DNA of 53,086 bases. Source: an uncultured Oscillospiraceae bacterium (GTDB taxonomy: Bacteria; Bacillota; Clostridia; Oscillospirales; Acutalibacteraceae). This document shows, in pieces, positions 16,514 through 25,509 of the stretch. A program made the position numbers and the translations under genes. The stretch is taken from positions 1 to 53,086 of the forward strand of contig CASDTR010000060.1 in assembly GCA_949283785.1 (NCBI GenBank). Direction: 5' to 3'. The notes beneath the pieces were generated by a model that saw only the letters and a list, made by a program, of their open reading frames with translations, had not been told where the DNA came from and did not search any database. Position 1 is the stretch's first letter; each line of letters starts with the position of its first letter.

Positions 16514-17401
16514 TCATTCATCCTCATAATCGCTGAACACATCCGTATCTATGGCTTTGATTTCAAAAGTCTTTTTAACGCTCACTCCGAAATTGTACTC
16601 TATCATAAATTCGGCAAGCCTATTTCCGTCCATAAGTATAATATGCTGATTTTTGGCGTAGTCTATCGCCTGCTTTGTAAACTTGGAAGTGGTCACAAAC
16701 AGTCCCTTTCCGCCTTTGCCCGCTATTGCGCCTACAAATGCCTGCACCTCGGGGCGTCCAACAGGATGCTCATCGCTCCAGCGTTTTGCCTGAATATATA
16801 TAAGATTGAAACCCAGCTTGTCCTCCATTATTATACCGTCTATTCCCTCGTCCCCCGTGACGGCGGTGGTAACTGAGGCATTTTCAAAGGTTCCGTATCC
16901 CATTTTCGACATAAGATCCAAAACCATTTTTTCAAACGCCGCAGGTGAGAGATTCATCACTTCGCTTAAAAGATCGTCAGCCAAGCTACTTTTTATCTGC
17001 TTAAAGGCGCTTTCCGGAATATCGTCGGGGGTTTCGCTGCTGTCCTCAAAGGTTTTCTGAGTGTCCGCGTCCTCCGACTGCGTCATGCTTTTGAACTCTT
17101 TAAAAGCATCATATTTCATCAAATAATCGCTGTCTATGATATCGGGGCTCTCACGAAGGGCTTTCCGTCCCTCCTCGGTGATGACAAATTTTCCTCTGGA
17201 CGGGCTCTCAATAAGTCCCGCCTTTTTTAAATATGTCCTCGCCCAACTGGCACGATTAGAAAGATATGTAATCCTTCCGCTTGGCACCAACAGCAAAACA
17301 TCTTCTTTACCCATATGAAAATAATCTATCAAATACGCCTTTATCTCCCCTGCGGAATGTACTTTCCCGTCTGAGAGAAATTTTAAAGTGGGCTTGTGCA
17401 T
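16514..17401 (-). CDS. Mrr-type restriction endonuclease-like protein
   Basis: Probable type IV restriction enzyme that cuts modified DNA. The 295 residues have an N-terminal Mrr winged-helix domain (about 1-85, LKFLSDGKVHS, WARTYLKKAGLIESPSRGKFVITEEG) and a C-terminal PD-(D/E)xK nuclease domain: FEKMVLDLMSKMGYG with Glu157, GDEGIDGII with Asp188, and YIQAKRW with Gln204-Ala-Lys206. A helical linker of low complexity (101-135) joins them. The ATG at 17401 has no Shine-Dalgarno; in the same frame just upstream is VPKYFE, a sequence typical of Mrr N-termini, preceded by GAGGAG at 17435-17440, so translation may begin upstream at a non-standard codon. No methylase gene is adjacent. Confidence 0.85.
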   Translation of the reverse strand: MHKPTLKFLSDGKVHSAGEIKAYLIDYFHMGKEDVLLLVPSGRITYLSNRASWARTYLKKAGLIESPSRGKFVITEEGRKALRESPDIIDSDYLMKYDAFKEFKSMTQSEDADTQKTFEDSSETPDDIPESAFKQIKSSLADDLLSEVMNLSPAAFEKMVLDLMSKMGYGTFENASVTTAVTGDEGIDGIIMEDKLGFNLIYIQAKRWSDEHPVGRPEVQAFVGAIAGKGGKGLFVTTSKFTKQAIDYAKNQHIILMDGNRLAEFMIEYNFGVSVKKTFEIKAIDTDVFSDYEDE

Positions 17402-17515
17402 TTCAAAATATTTAGGTACGCTCGTAAACAGACGCTCCTCAAATTTTTTATTTCCTCAATAATCAGTATATCACAGCAGTCTCTTTCAGACAAACAAAAT
17501 AATCGCAGCAAAAAA

Positions 17516-17543
17516 AATCCCGACCGCTTTCACGATCGGGATT
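17516..17543 (-). terminator. Terminator of tRNA-Gln
   Basis: Hairpin AATCCCGA / TCGGGATT followed on the minus strand by TTTTTTTG, directly after the tRNA CCA end. Confidence 0.85.
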
Positions 17544-17544
17544 A

Positions 17545-17618
17545 TGGCTGCGGAACTAGGATTTGAACCCAGACAAACAGAGTCAGAGTCTGTCGTGCTA
17601 CCCTTACACAATTCCGCA
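17545..17618 (-). tRNA. tRNA-Gln (anticodon CTG)
   Basis: 74 bases including an encoded CCA. Acceptor arms TGCGGAA / TTCCGCA pair over seven bases, the D arm is GTGTAAGGGTAGCAC, the anticodon stem-loop ACAGA-CTCTGAC-TCTGT places CTG at the anticodon, and the T arm contains GGTTCAAATCC. It reads CAG glutamine codons. Confidence 0.95.
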
Positions 17619-17697
17619 ATGTTTTGGCAACAGAAACTATTATACCCGTTTTTCAAAAAATGTCAACACTTTTTTCAATTTTATTTTTATAAAAAGA

Positions 17698-17732
17698 CGG
17701 AAGGCTGAAAACTGACATTTACGGCGCTTCCG
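17698..17732 (-). terminator. Terminator of the heparinase-like gene
   Basis: CGGAAG ... CTTCCG stem with a 23-base loop region and TCTTTTTAT after it on the minus strand. Confidence 0.55.
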
Positions 17733-17747
17733 CCCTTATTTTAATCT

Positions 17748-19676
17748 CTATCTCAAACGGAAAAGCAGTTTTGAGTTTTTAAACACATTGATTGTGCCCG
17801 CTCCCGCAAGGCCGTTCCATCTAAACGTGCCCATTATCTCTCTGTGACTTAAAAACACGGTGTACTCATCCCCGCCGCTGTGTATATTGAGTCCCGTAAA
17901 GGCGCCGCCCCGCTTCGCCGCCATGTCGCCGCATTCCACTTTTACGGGCGTCACCTTGAGCCCGTCGGGTGAAACAACGGTAACGTGGCTCTGCCTGCCG
18001 AAGCATCGGCTTTTAACTTCAAGAGCGGGATTTGCGCATTTAAAATTATAGTGACGTGAAATTTCCGACGGCTGCTCTTTTACGCTGACCTTCCGCACTC
18101 CCGTAAAATAGAAATCGGCAGTTACCTTTTCTCCCTTATAAACCGCCCTATTTCCCTTTATCTCAAGAGAACCCTTTTCGGGAAAATGAAATGAGCTCAA
18201 ATATGTATGAAAGCCCTTCCCCTCAAAATCATCCACTATGATAAACACACTCGGCTTCAGCCATATAACTTTTCTCCGCACAAAGCATCCGCCGATTAGC
18301 TTCATATATCCGAGATGACCGCCCGAAGCAATTTCATATTCATCCTCAATAATCATGGGCTCCTTGACCGATAGCGACGTTTTAAGATACCCCCACCCCT
18401 CGCTTCCGGGCTGATTTACGGTATGGTCTTTTCCGTCAACGACCAGGGTATTGTGCTGAAATGCGGATTTGAGAGCAAAGCGGTCTTTATCGGGTACATA
18501 GGTATACCTTCCCGCGTCGGTAAGAACATCCTCACCGCAGAGAGCAAGGTCTATGTGAAGCTTGTCGCTGTGGCCGTGACCGCCGCCTGTAAAGCCGTTT
18601 ATCATGTGCATATAGTGGTCGCTTTCTCCGAATCCCGAGCGCATAATGTAATTTCCGCTGTCGGAAAGCTCGGCGGATTTAAATGATGGCTCCTTCGTTG
18701 GAATTTTTTCATATTCCTCAGCAGCCTCTTCCATCGCCAGCCACGCGGTTTCAAAATCCAGCTTTTGAAAAGCGCAGTATTTAAGCTGCGGGTCCGAAAA
18801 AACGTAGGCGCACTGAGTAAGCAGATCTCTGATATCCGTATCATCGCTGTCACCCATAAGGGGATGATGTCCGTCTGGCTTTATCCATTTAAGCTCCGCC
18901 AAAGCCATTTTATAGGTTTGCTCTTCTACTATTTTCGGCACTTTGTATCCCGCTTTTCTCGCCCTGATCATAAAATCAAGATAAGATTTAAGCACCTCGC
19001 CGTGGTACATAGGAGACTGTTCACGCTGAAAGCCGTCCTGCATTATCTGAGCCTGACATTCCTTTTCCAGCCTCTTTACGGCTGTCTCCGCCATTTCGCG
19101 GTCACCCAGGGCAAGAGCTATATCAAAAAGGCCGTGATCCTGTATCACTCCCCAGTTGCCGAAAACAGACCATTCGCTGTGGGCCTGCATGAGAATTTCC
19201 CCGTGGAGCCTGAGGCTCTCCTTATAGAGTTCCTTTATTTTCTCCGTCTCTTCTGCCCCTTCAAAAAGCTCCATGGCAAGAGTCCAGTACTCTCCCCTGA
19301 GCCCCACTTCCAGAGAACGCCACATGGTTCCTGACGTGGTTTTGTTGTAGGGTACGTTTTCTATCCAGTCCCTCATGAGCCTAACAAAGTTTTCGGCATA
19401 CTTTTTATCTCCCGTAAGACAATAGGCCTGACCGAGAATCACAAAATATCTGTGACGGTTAAACTGCCAGGTAAACTCCCTGTCGTTGCCGGGAATGTAA
19501 TTCCAGTCTATTTTGTCATCAAAAATCACAGGCTCTGCTGTCCGCTCCATATCCCATGGCATATCGAAAAGGAAATAGTTTTTGCACACCTCGTTTGCCA
19601 CACGAAGTATGTGCTCCGTTTCCTTTTTCCAGTTATTTTTGCAAAATTTCGCCGTTTTTAAATACCTGATGTTCAT
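17748..19676 (-). CDS. Heparinase II/III-like polysaccharide lyase
   Basis: Predicted lyase acting on uronic-acid polysaccharides. The 642 residues show the two-part family layout: an N-terminal (alpha/alpha) toroid with TWQFNRHRYFVILGQAYCLTGDKKYAENF, a MWRSLEVGLRGEYW segment and the NWGVIQDHGLFDIALALGD motif, then a C-terminal beta-sandwich beginning at about residue 345 with YIMRSGFG, GGGHGHSDKLHIDLALCGEDVL and DAGRYTY. The His in GHGHSDKLH is characteristic of the family. No signal peptide is present, so it probably works on imported oligosaccharides. ATG follows GGAGG. The exact substrate (heparin, alginate or other) cannot be told from sequence. Confidence 0.85.
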   Translation of the reverse strand: MNIRYLKTAKFCKNNWKKETEHILRVANEVCKNYFLFDMPWDMERTAEPVIFDDKIDWNYIPGNDREFTWQFNRHRYFVILGQAYCLTGDKKYAENFVRLMRDWIENVPYNKTTSGTMWRSLEVGLRGEYWTLAMELFEGAEETEKIKELYKESLRLHGEILMQAHSEWSVFGNWGVIQDHGLFDIALALGDREMAETAVKRLEKECQAQIMQDGFQREQSPMYHGEVLKSYLDFMIRARKAGYKVPKIVEEQTYKMALAELKWIKPDGHHPLMGDSDDTDIRDLLTQCAYVFSDPQLKYCAFQKLDFETAWLAMEEAAEEYEKIPTKEPSFKSAELSDSGNYIMRSGFGESDHYMHMINGFTGGGHGHSDKLHIDLALCGEDVLTDAGRYTYVPDKDRFALKSAFQHNTLVVDGKDHTVNQPGSEGWGYLKTSLSVKEPMIIEDEYEIASGGHLGYMKLIGGCFVRRKVIWLKPSVFIIVDDFEGKGFHTYLSSFHFPEKGSLEIKGNRAVYKGEKVTADFYFTGVRKVSVKEQPSEISRHYNFKCANPALEVKSRCFGRQSHVTVVSPDGLKVTPVKVECGDMAAKRGGAFTGLNIHSGGDEYTVFLSHREIMGTFRWNGLAGAGTINVFKNSKLLFRLR

Positions 19677-19816
19677 ATTATCCTCCGAAGCGATGATATT
19701 TCATTGCATGATTATGATAAATTTTTCTTTTAATGCATCCAAGGAAAGTATAGCAAAGGACGGGGGTATATAATATACTTTTTTTGCTGAAAATAAGTTA
19801 ATATTTGGCGATAATT

Positions 19817-19842
19817 CCTCTTCGCCGCACAAAAGAGGAAAG
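19817..19842. repeat. Inverted repeat near element copy 2
   Basis: TTCCTCTT and AAGAGGAA separated by about ten bases. It may mark the left part of the degenerate element. Confidence 0.35.
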
Positions 19843-19869
19843 CAGTACAGACTCGAGACTTTTGTTGAT

Positions 19870-19942
19870 ACAATCCCTCAGTCAAAGCTTCGTTTTGCCA
19901 GCTTCCTTTACACAAGGGAGCCAAGTTTTTGCGTCGAATTTA
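19870..19942 (+). repeat. Dispersed repeat core, copy 2
   Basis: CAATCCCTCAGTCAAAGC, TTTTGCCAGC, ACACAAGGGAGCCAAG and GTCGAATTTAATTCGACAG in order, clearly related to 15070-15142. The end GTCGAA-TTTAA-TTCGAC is an inverted repeat. Unlike copies 1 and 3 it is not flanked by duplicated hairpins; it lies immediately before the terminator at 19957-19994. Confidence 0.75.
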
Positions 19943-19956
19943 ATTCGACAGCATAA

Positions 19957-19994
19957 AAAGATGAAAGCACGAATAAATCCGCGCCTTCATCTTT
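19957..19994 (-). terminator. Terminator of the VTC operon
   Basis: Stem AAAGATGAA / TTCATCTTT closing a 20-base apex, followed by TTTATGC on the minus strand, after the beta-helix lipoprotein gene. Confidence 0.65.
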
Positions 19995-20030
19995 AATCTA
20001 TATAAACGGACTCGGCTTAATCAGGGAGTT

Positions 20031-21863
20031 TTACATCATTCCTCCCATGCCGCCTCCGGGTGCTGCTCCACGATCGCCTCCTGTGCCCCCGGGCATTCCT
20101 CCTCCCATACCGTAGGAGGAGCCGTAGACAAGGCTGTCCATAGTTATCGAAACTGAGCTTGTGCCCGCCGTAATGGTGTATGTCGAACCCTCCGTAATTT
20201 CGGGACAGCTTATGATTACGCTGTCAAAAGCTTTCTCGGCTTCCCATGAGATTATCTCGTTTCCGTCGCTGTCCTTTAATGAGACAATGCTGCCTGCCTG
20301 CTGGGAACTGACAGTTACCATCATCGTTCCCTGAGTGGATGAGGAAGAGAAGTTCTGTGCCATCTGGGAAGCTCCCGTCGCAGCAAAAACTCCCCCCGTT
20401 ATAACAGCCTGAGAATTGTAGTCGAGGGCTCCGTTTCCGCCGTTATCGGGTCCCGACAGCACTACCTTTCCTGCCGACATCTCAAAACTGCCGTTTGAGT
20501 CAATGCCGTCACCTGACGCATTTATAAGCAGCGTGCCTCCCGAAATTTTGATATACATATCGGAATCCGATGAATCCGAAAAGCTGTCGGGAGCTCGGAA
20601 GCCGCCGAAACCGCTTTCGTCGTTGCCTCCCGCCGCGTTTATACCGTCATCCGAGGCAACGAGGGTTATATCTCCCCCCAATATATCTATATTGAGACCT
20701 TCAATGCCTTCGTAGCTTTCGCTTATATCCATTGTACAGTCGGTAATCGAGACATTTGAGTCAGCGTGTACTCCGTCGTCACCGGTGGCGATATTGTAGG
20801 TACCGCCGCTTATTTTAATGTTTGAATTTGAGTGTATTGCGTCATCGGCAGAATTAATAGTGAATGTTCCACCGTAAAGAAGCATATCTCCACCCGCCTT
20901 TATCCCCTTCATGCTGGTGGTGCCGTCGGCTTCGTCATCTTCATAATAGCTGCTCGTCTCCCCTGGCCTGCCGAAAGTCATCATGTCGTCCTGGTGAGTT
21001 TCGCCGTTTTCACTTCCGCCTCCGGCAGTAAGAGAGTATTCTCCGCCGTTTATCTGCATGTAATTGGCGGCGCTTATCGAATCTCCCCCCGAATTAATAT
21101 TGAAGGTGCCGTCGGCAATATATACAAATCCCAAAGTTTCGTCGTCGGCGTTCTCACCGTGTATTCCGTCCTTACCGCTTGAAATGCTGTATTTGCCCGC
21201 CGCTATTCTTACGCTGTCCTTTCCCGAAAGGCCGTGGTTTGCGGCCGTTATCGTATAGGTTCCGCTCGTAAGCACCAGGTCGTCTTTAGAAACTACGCCG
21301 TGACCCGCCTCGGCATTTATCGTCAGGGTGCCTGCTCCGTTGAGGGTAAGGTCTGACTTTGCGAAAATCACGCTGTCAATATTGTTTTCGTCGATTGCGC
21401 TGTAACTGCCGCCGTTGGAAAGAGTGTTTTCGGTATTTGCGGCAGTGGTTATAAATACCTTGTCCCCCTGAGAAACGTATATGGCGGCGGAGCTTTCGCT
21501 GTTTACGGTAATACCGTTAAGCACCAGCTGTACTTTTTCCGTATCGTCAACGTTTACTATTATCATGCCGTCATCGAGAGTACCCGACAGAATATATGTT
21601 CCTTCCTCGGATATGGTGACGGTCCCGCCGGAAATCCTAACGGCGTCGGAATCACACGAGGCCGTGTCGCCGTTGAGAGACACGGATACCGCCGTTGCTT
21701 CATCGTAGCCTATTTCCATATCCCTATCCGTAAACATATCCGACGCGGCGGCAAGGGCGGCAGAAGTATTAGACTCGGACGGCTCTGTATCCTCCCCGCC
21801 GTTGCATGCCGAAAGCACTATCATAAGCGCCGCGATCAGGGCTAATATTTTAATCTTTTTCAT
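20031..21863 (-). CDS. Lipoprotein with beta-helix carbohydrate-binding domain (DUF4353 / Cthe_2159 type)
   Basis: Secreted, membrane-anchored polysaccharide-binding protein. The 610 residues start with a lipoprotein signal (lipobox LSAC, Cys20), then a long run of beta-helix rungs of the SGGTYNIATGDDGVHADSNVSI kind with repeated GDDGIHA/DDAIHS/GDGIDS turns, and a glycine- and methionine-rich tail (GGGMGGMM end). Cthe_2159 from Clostridium thermocellum, of the same family, binds cellulose-like and pectin-like polysaccharides. It is the third gene of an operon with DUF4956 and VTC genes; the gap to DUF4956 is 12 bases. ATG preceded by AAGGAG. The ligand here is unknown. Confidence 0.83.
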   Translation of the reverse strand: MKKIKILALIAALMIVLSACNGGEDTEPSESNTSAALAAASDMFTDRDMEIGYDEATAVSVSLNGDTASCDSDAVRISGGTVTISEEGTYILSGTLDDGMIIVNVDDTEKVQLVLNGITVNSESSAAIYVSQGDKVFITTAANTENTLSNGGSYSAIDENNIDSVIFAKSDLTLNGAGTLTINAEAGHGVVSKDDLVLTSGTYTITAANHGLSGKDSVRIAAGKYSISSGKDGIHGENADDETLGFVYIADGTFNINSGGDSISAANYMQINGGEYSLTAGGGSENGETHQDDMMTFGRPGETSSYYEDDEADGTTSMKGIKAGGDMLLYGGTFTINSADDAIHSNSNIKISGGTYNIATGDDGVHADSNVSITDCTMDISESYEGIEGLNIDILGGDITLVASDDGINAAGGNDESGFGGFRAPDSFSDSSDSDMYIKISGGTLLINASGDGIDSNGSFEMSAGKVVLSGPDNGGNGALDYNSQAVITGGVFAATGASQMAQNFSSSSTQGTMMVTVSSQQAGSIVSLKDSDGNEIISWEAEKAFDSVIISCPEITEGSTYTITAGTSSVSITMDSLVYGSSYGMGGGMPGGTGGDRGAAPGGGMGGMM

Positions 21864-21875
21864 TTTCTCAGCTCC

Positions 21876-22571
21876 TTAAAGCTCATAAGCGTTTGTCTCC
21901 TGTTTTGAGACGCTGATTTCGAGATTTCCGTTGCGGCAGCGGAGCTTATCAATCAATTCCTTTTCCTTTGCGCCGCTGCGCAGAGTGAGATTATAAATGA
22001 GCCTGAATAGACTTCCCATATTTGTGGTTTTGACCTGAACCAGCTCCCACTGTGAGGCATATTCGCTGAGCAGTTCCTCGAAAACACCCGTATAGTCGAG
22101 ATCCTCGGGAATGGTTATGTGAAGAGTTTTATAAAGAGCCGCCTTTTTGCCTACGCCGAAATCGAAACAGCCGTAAATAACGCTCATTGCGCTCAGAACG
22201 AGAGAAAAGAGAACCGCATAAGCGATATATCCCATTCCGCAGATAAGGCCGGCGCCCATGGCAAGAAAAATGGCCCCTATTTCACGGGCTGTTCCGGGAA
22301 CGGAACGGAATCTTACAAGGCTGAAGGCTCCCGCTACGGCGACGCCTGCGCCGACGTTTCCGTTTACCATCATAATCACCACACACACCACCGCCGGCAG
22401 CAGCGCGAGAGTTGCCGCAAAGCTTTTCGTGCAGCGTGTTTTAAAAGCGTACAGCGCCGCTGTTATCAGGCCCGCAGCCAAAGCTCCGCCTACGCAGATC
22501 AAAAAATCGTTTACCGAAATCACATCGGTCAAACCTGTATCAAAAATCCCTTTGAATATATTTTCAAGCAT
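21876..22571 (-). CDS. DUF4956 multi-spanning membrane protein
   Basis: Member of the DUF4956 family, which is commonly linked to VTC-type polyphosphate polymerases. The 231 residues have four or five hydrophobic segments (about 22-44, 52-72, 74-90, 98-118, 118-136), with the highly conserved loop VAVAGAFSLVRFRSVPGTAREIGAIF, followed by a cytoplasmic C-terminal domain. ATG overlaps the end of the VTC gene by eight bases (ATGCTTGA) with AGGAGG inside the upstream gene, so the two are translationally coupled. Possibly a channel or translocation partner for the polymer; this is inference. Confidence 0.85.
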   Translation of the reverse strand: MLENIFKGIFDTGLTDVISVNDFLICVGGALAAGLITAALYAFKTRCTKSFAATLALLPAVVCVVIMMVNGNVGAGVAVAGAFSLVRFRSVPGTAREIGAIFLAMGAGLICGMGYIAYAVLFSLVLSAMSVIYGCFDFGVGKKAALYKTLHITIPEDLDYTGVFEELLSEYASQWELVQVKTTNMGSLFRLIYNLTLRSGAKEKELIDKLRCRNGNLEISVSKQETNAYEL

Positions 22572-23271
22572 CTTTAAAACCTCCTGTAATTATCGTTTGA
22601 TAAGCCAAACCGTATTTTGAAAAAGAAGTCTTGAATATATGCTCCCGTGAAAAAAAACGGGTCAGCCACAGCGGCACGGAGCCCGAGGTCTTTACCTCCA
22701 TAAGCACCTTGCCCGGCTCCAAAATCGGAGTACCGTAGGCTTTTTCTCCCAGAGAAAGCGCCTGCTGTCTAAAGAGTATATTTTCGTCAAAGGTCACGCG
22801 GAAATCCCCGCCGTCCCTGGAATAATAGGCCTCCCGCTCATAGGAGAGGAACACCGTTGGACGAAGGTCATGATAGTAATCACAGAAATAATCTATTTCT
22901 CTTGCTATCTGGGAATTTACGGGAAGTTCCTCCCCGCAGCACAGACACTCCATAGCCTGCTCACGGGGAAGGACTATCCTTCTTTTATATACAACGGACT
23001 TATATTTCTTTTTCAGCTCCACAAAAGTGGGATCCTCGGCTCCCGCCGCTCCGTAGCTCCTTAATCTGAGCTTTTCCTTATAGATGGGTCGTTCAAGGGA
23101 GCGGCGTATGAGCCGAAAATCAGCGGTATCGAAATATATGTTCCTTATTGTCGTGCGTCCGTATCGGTCAATGGCCATATACGGCTCCATGGCCTTTAAA
23201 AGCTTTTCTTTCTGTTCCTTTGTAAGTATATATTTAAGCTCATATCGCTTAAAAACGTCTTGATATTTCAC
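22564..23271 (-). CDS. VTC-domain polyphosphate polymerase-like protein
   Basis: VTC4-like triphosphate-tunnel enzyme expected to build polyphosphate from ATP. The 235 residues begin FKRYELKYILT, then IRNIYFDTADF, the basic KEKLRLRSYG segment, FVELKKKYKSVVYKRRI and a late VLMEVKTSGSVPLWL; these supply the alternating Lys/Arg and Glu residues that line the tunnel. Start is a GTG at 23271 with AAAGGAGG nine bases upstream. It is the first gene of the operon VTC-DUF4956-beta-helix lipoprotein, divergent from a two-component system. Confidence 0.85.
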   Translation of the reverse strand: MKYQDVFKRYELKYILTKEQKEKLLKAMEPYMAIDRYGRTTIRNIYFDTADFRLIRRSLERPIYKEKLRLRSYGAAGAEDPTFVELKKKYKSVVYKRRIVLPREQAMECLCCGEELPVNSQIAREIDYFCDYYHDLRPTVFLSYEREAYYSRDGGDFRVTFDENILFRQQALSLGEKAYGTPILEPGKVLMEVKTSGSVPLWLTRFFSREHIFKTSFSKYGLAYQTIITGGFKDA

Positions 23272-23478
23272 GGTACTGCCTCCTTTATATCTCTGATTTT
23301 AAATCCCGTACCCTAAATCAACTTTAAAGGATAAAAACTTTTTCTTTTAATCGGCAGCATAAGGTATTATAGTTTATAATAGTTATACAATTATAATTTA
23401 CCTACGCTGTTTTTAGCTTAAATTAAAGTAGAACTGCTATATTCAGCATATAAAGACAGAAAAGGCAGGGATAACAAT

Positions 23479-24153
23479 ATGAGACTGCTGCTTGCAGAAG
23501 ATGAAAAATCCCTCTCGAAAGCCATAACGGCCATTCTCGAGAGGAACAATTACTCCGCAGACGCGGTTTATGACGGACTTGAGGCTCTTGAATATCTGGA
23601 ATCCGATGTCTACGACGGAGTTATCCTCGACATCATGATGCCGAAAATGGACGGGATTACGGTGCTTAAAAAATTAAGGGAAAAGGGGAACAACATTCCC
23701 GTGCTCATACTCACCGCGAAGTCGGAAATCGACGACAAGGTGCTCGGACTTGACAGCGGCGCCAACGATTACCTTACAAAGCCCTTTAATTCCCGTGAGC
23801 TCCTCGCCCGTATAAGAGCCATGACGAGAACCGTATCCGCCCAGACCACGAGCGTTCTCACAATGGGTAACATCTCCCTTGATACCGCCTCCTACGAGCT
23901 ATCTTCTCCCGCAGGCAGCTTCCGCCTTGCCAACAAGGAGTTCCAGATGCCGGAAATGCTCATGCGCAACCCGGGACGTCTGATTTCCACGGAGATGTTT
24001 ATGGAAAAAATCTGGGGCTATGACAGCGAAGCAGAAATAAGCGTCGTATGGGTATATATATCCTACCTTAGGAAAAAATTTTCGGCCTTGGAAGCAAACG
24101 TACAGATAAAAGCCGCAAGAAACGCGGGCTACTCTCTGGAGGAAATAAAATGA
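23479..24153 (+). CDS. OmpR/PhoB-family response regulator
   Basis: Two-component DNA-binding regulator. The 224 residues have a receiver domain (1-115) with acidic pocket AEDE, phosphorylation site Asp51 in ILDIMMP, Thr79 and Lys101, and a C-terminal winged helix (about 125-222) ending YISYLRKKF and RNAGYSL. One unusual feature is VVWVYISYLRKKF in place of the usual VVDVYIxxLRKK. It overlaps the histidine kinase gene by four bases (ATGA). It is divergent from the VTC operon with a 207-base gap, so it may regulate that operon; this is inference from position. Confidence 0.92.
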   Translation: MRLLLAEDEKSLSKAITAILERNNYSADAVYDGLEALEYLESDVYDGVILDIMMPKMDGITVLKKLREKGNNIPVLILTAKSEIDDKVLGLDSGANDYLTKPFNSRELLARIRAMTRTVSAQTTSVLTMGNISLDTASYELSSPAGSFRLANKEFQMPEMLMRNPGRLISTEMFMEKIWGYDSEAEISVVWVYISYLRKKFSALEANVQIKAARNAGYSLEEIK

Positions 24154-25385
24154 TAAAAAAGCTGCGCATCAAGCTTATTGCGGTTTCAATGGTCTCTTTG
24201 TTCACGGTACTCCTTGTGATTGCGGGGACAATAAATCTGATGAATTATATAGGCATCATAAAAGACGCCGACAGCATCCTCTCAGTTTTAGCAGAAAACG
24301 ACGGCGTTTTCCCGAAATCCGAAGTCCCTCCCGGGGGGATGAATCCGCTGATCCATGATTTTCGTTCTCCCGAGGTCCCCTATGAATCGCGCTATTTCTC
24401 CGTACTCTTGGACGGCAGCGGCTCCGTAATATCAGTGGATACAGGGAAAATCGCTGCAATTGACACTTCAGAAGCTATTGAATACGCTCAAACCATGCTG
24501 GAGAAGTCGAAGGACAAGGGCTTTTTTGAAAATTACAGATATACAAAACAGGTTACCGAAGATGGAATAAGGATAATATTCCTCGACTGCTATAGGGGCC
24601 TTTCCACTTTTCGCTCTTTTCTCTTGACAAGTATAGGCGTATCATTTTTCGGTATGCTGGCTGTATTCATACTTATGATCCTCCTGTCGGAAAAAATCGT
24701 AAAGCCTATCTCCGACAGCTATGAAAAGCAAAAACAGTTTATAACCGACGCAGGCCACGAGATCAAAACTCCCCTTACAATCATTGACGCCGACGCTGAA
24801 ATTCTCGAAATGGACTACGGAGATAACGAATGGCTTAAGGATATCCAGACACAGGTCAAACGCCTCACGGCCCTTACGGAAAATCTGACATTGCTTTCAC
24901 GTCTGGAGGAACAGAGTCCTTTGCAGGAAATGATGATAGAATTCCCCGTTTCAGACGTAGTAAGCGAAACGGCCCAGTCTTTCCAAGGGCCTGCAAAAAC
25001 CCGCGGCAAAACTTTTTCCATGGATATAGAGCCCATGCTCTCCTTCCGCGGCGGAGAAAAGTCAATAAGACAGCTTGTGTCCATACTCCTCGACAACGCT
25101 CTCAAATATTCGCCCGAGGGCGGAACGGTGAGCATAAGCTTAAAAAAGCAAAACAAGTCTCTGTGCCTTAAAGTTTACAATACGGCGCAAAATGTTGATA
25201 CCCATAACCTTGACCGCCTGTTTGATCGATTCTACCGCGGAGATAAATCACGCAGCTCCGAAACCGGAGGCTACGGCATAGGCCTCTCCGTGGCAAAGGC
25301 TATAGTTACATCCCACAAAGGGAAAATCACCGCCTCTTCAAAGGACGGAAAATCCCTTACAATAGCCGTGACGCTGCCCATATAA
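24150..25385 (+). CDS. Sensor histidine kinase
   Basis: Membrane sensor that phosphorylates the preceding regulator. The 411 residues have two transmembrane helices (about 9-31 and 156-180) around a roughly 125-residue outside sensor region, an H-box with His203 (TDAGHEIKTPLT), the N-box LLDNALKYSPEGG and G-boxes in GGYGIGLSVAK. The outside region matches no family that I know. ATG overlaps the regulator stop. A terminator is not obvious before the tRNA-Thr promoter. Confidence 0.92.
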   Translation: MIKKLRIKLIAVSMVSLFTVLLVIAGTINLMNYIGIIKDADSILSVLAENDGVFPKSEVPPGGMNPLIHDFRSPEVPYESRYFSVLLDGSGSVISVDTGKIAAIDTSEAIEYAQTMLEKSKDKGFFENYRYTKQVTEDGIRIIFLDCYRGLSTFRSFLLTSIGVSFFGMLAVFILMILLSEKIVKPISDSYEKQKQFITDAGHEIKTPLTIIDADAEILEMDYGDNEWLKDIQTQVKRLTALTENLTLLSRLEEQSPLQEMMIEFPVSDVVSETAQSFQGPAKTRGKTFSMDIEPMLSFRGGEKSIRQLVSILLDNALKYSPEGGTVSISLKKQNKSLCLKVYNTAQNVDTHNLDRLFDRFYRGDKSRSSETGGYGIGLSVAKAIVTSHKGKITASSKDGKSLTIAVTLPI

Positions 25386-25457
25386 CGTGATTTCGAATAT
25401 TTTTGGCTTTTCTTTTTAGGACAATCGAAACCTGTGAAACAAAAAAATAAAAAACTC

Positions 25458-25486
25458 TTGCAAATTCTTTTAATATTATTTATAAT
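25458..25486 (+). promoter_or_regulatory. Promoter of tRNA-Thr
   Basis: TTGCAA (25458-25463), 17-base spacer and TATAAT (25481-25486). An inverted repeat TGCGGTA / TACCGCA (25491-25508) lies between it and the mature tRNA, probably a hairpin in the precursor leader. Confidence 0.7.
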
Positions 25487-25509
25487 GTTATGCGGTACTT
25501 ATACCGCAC

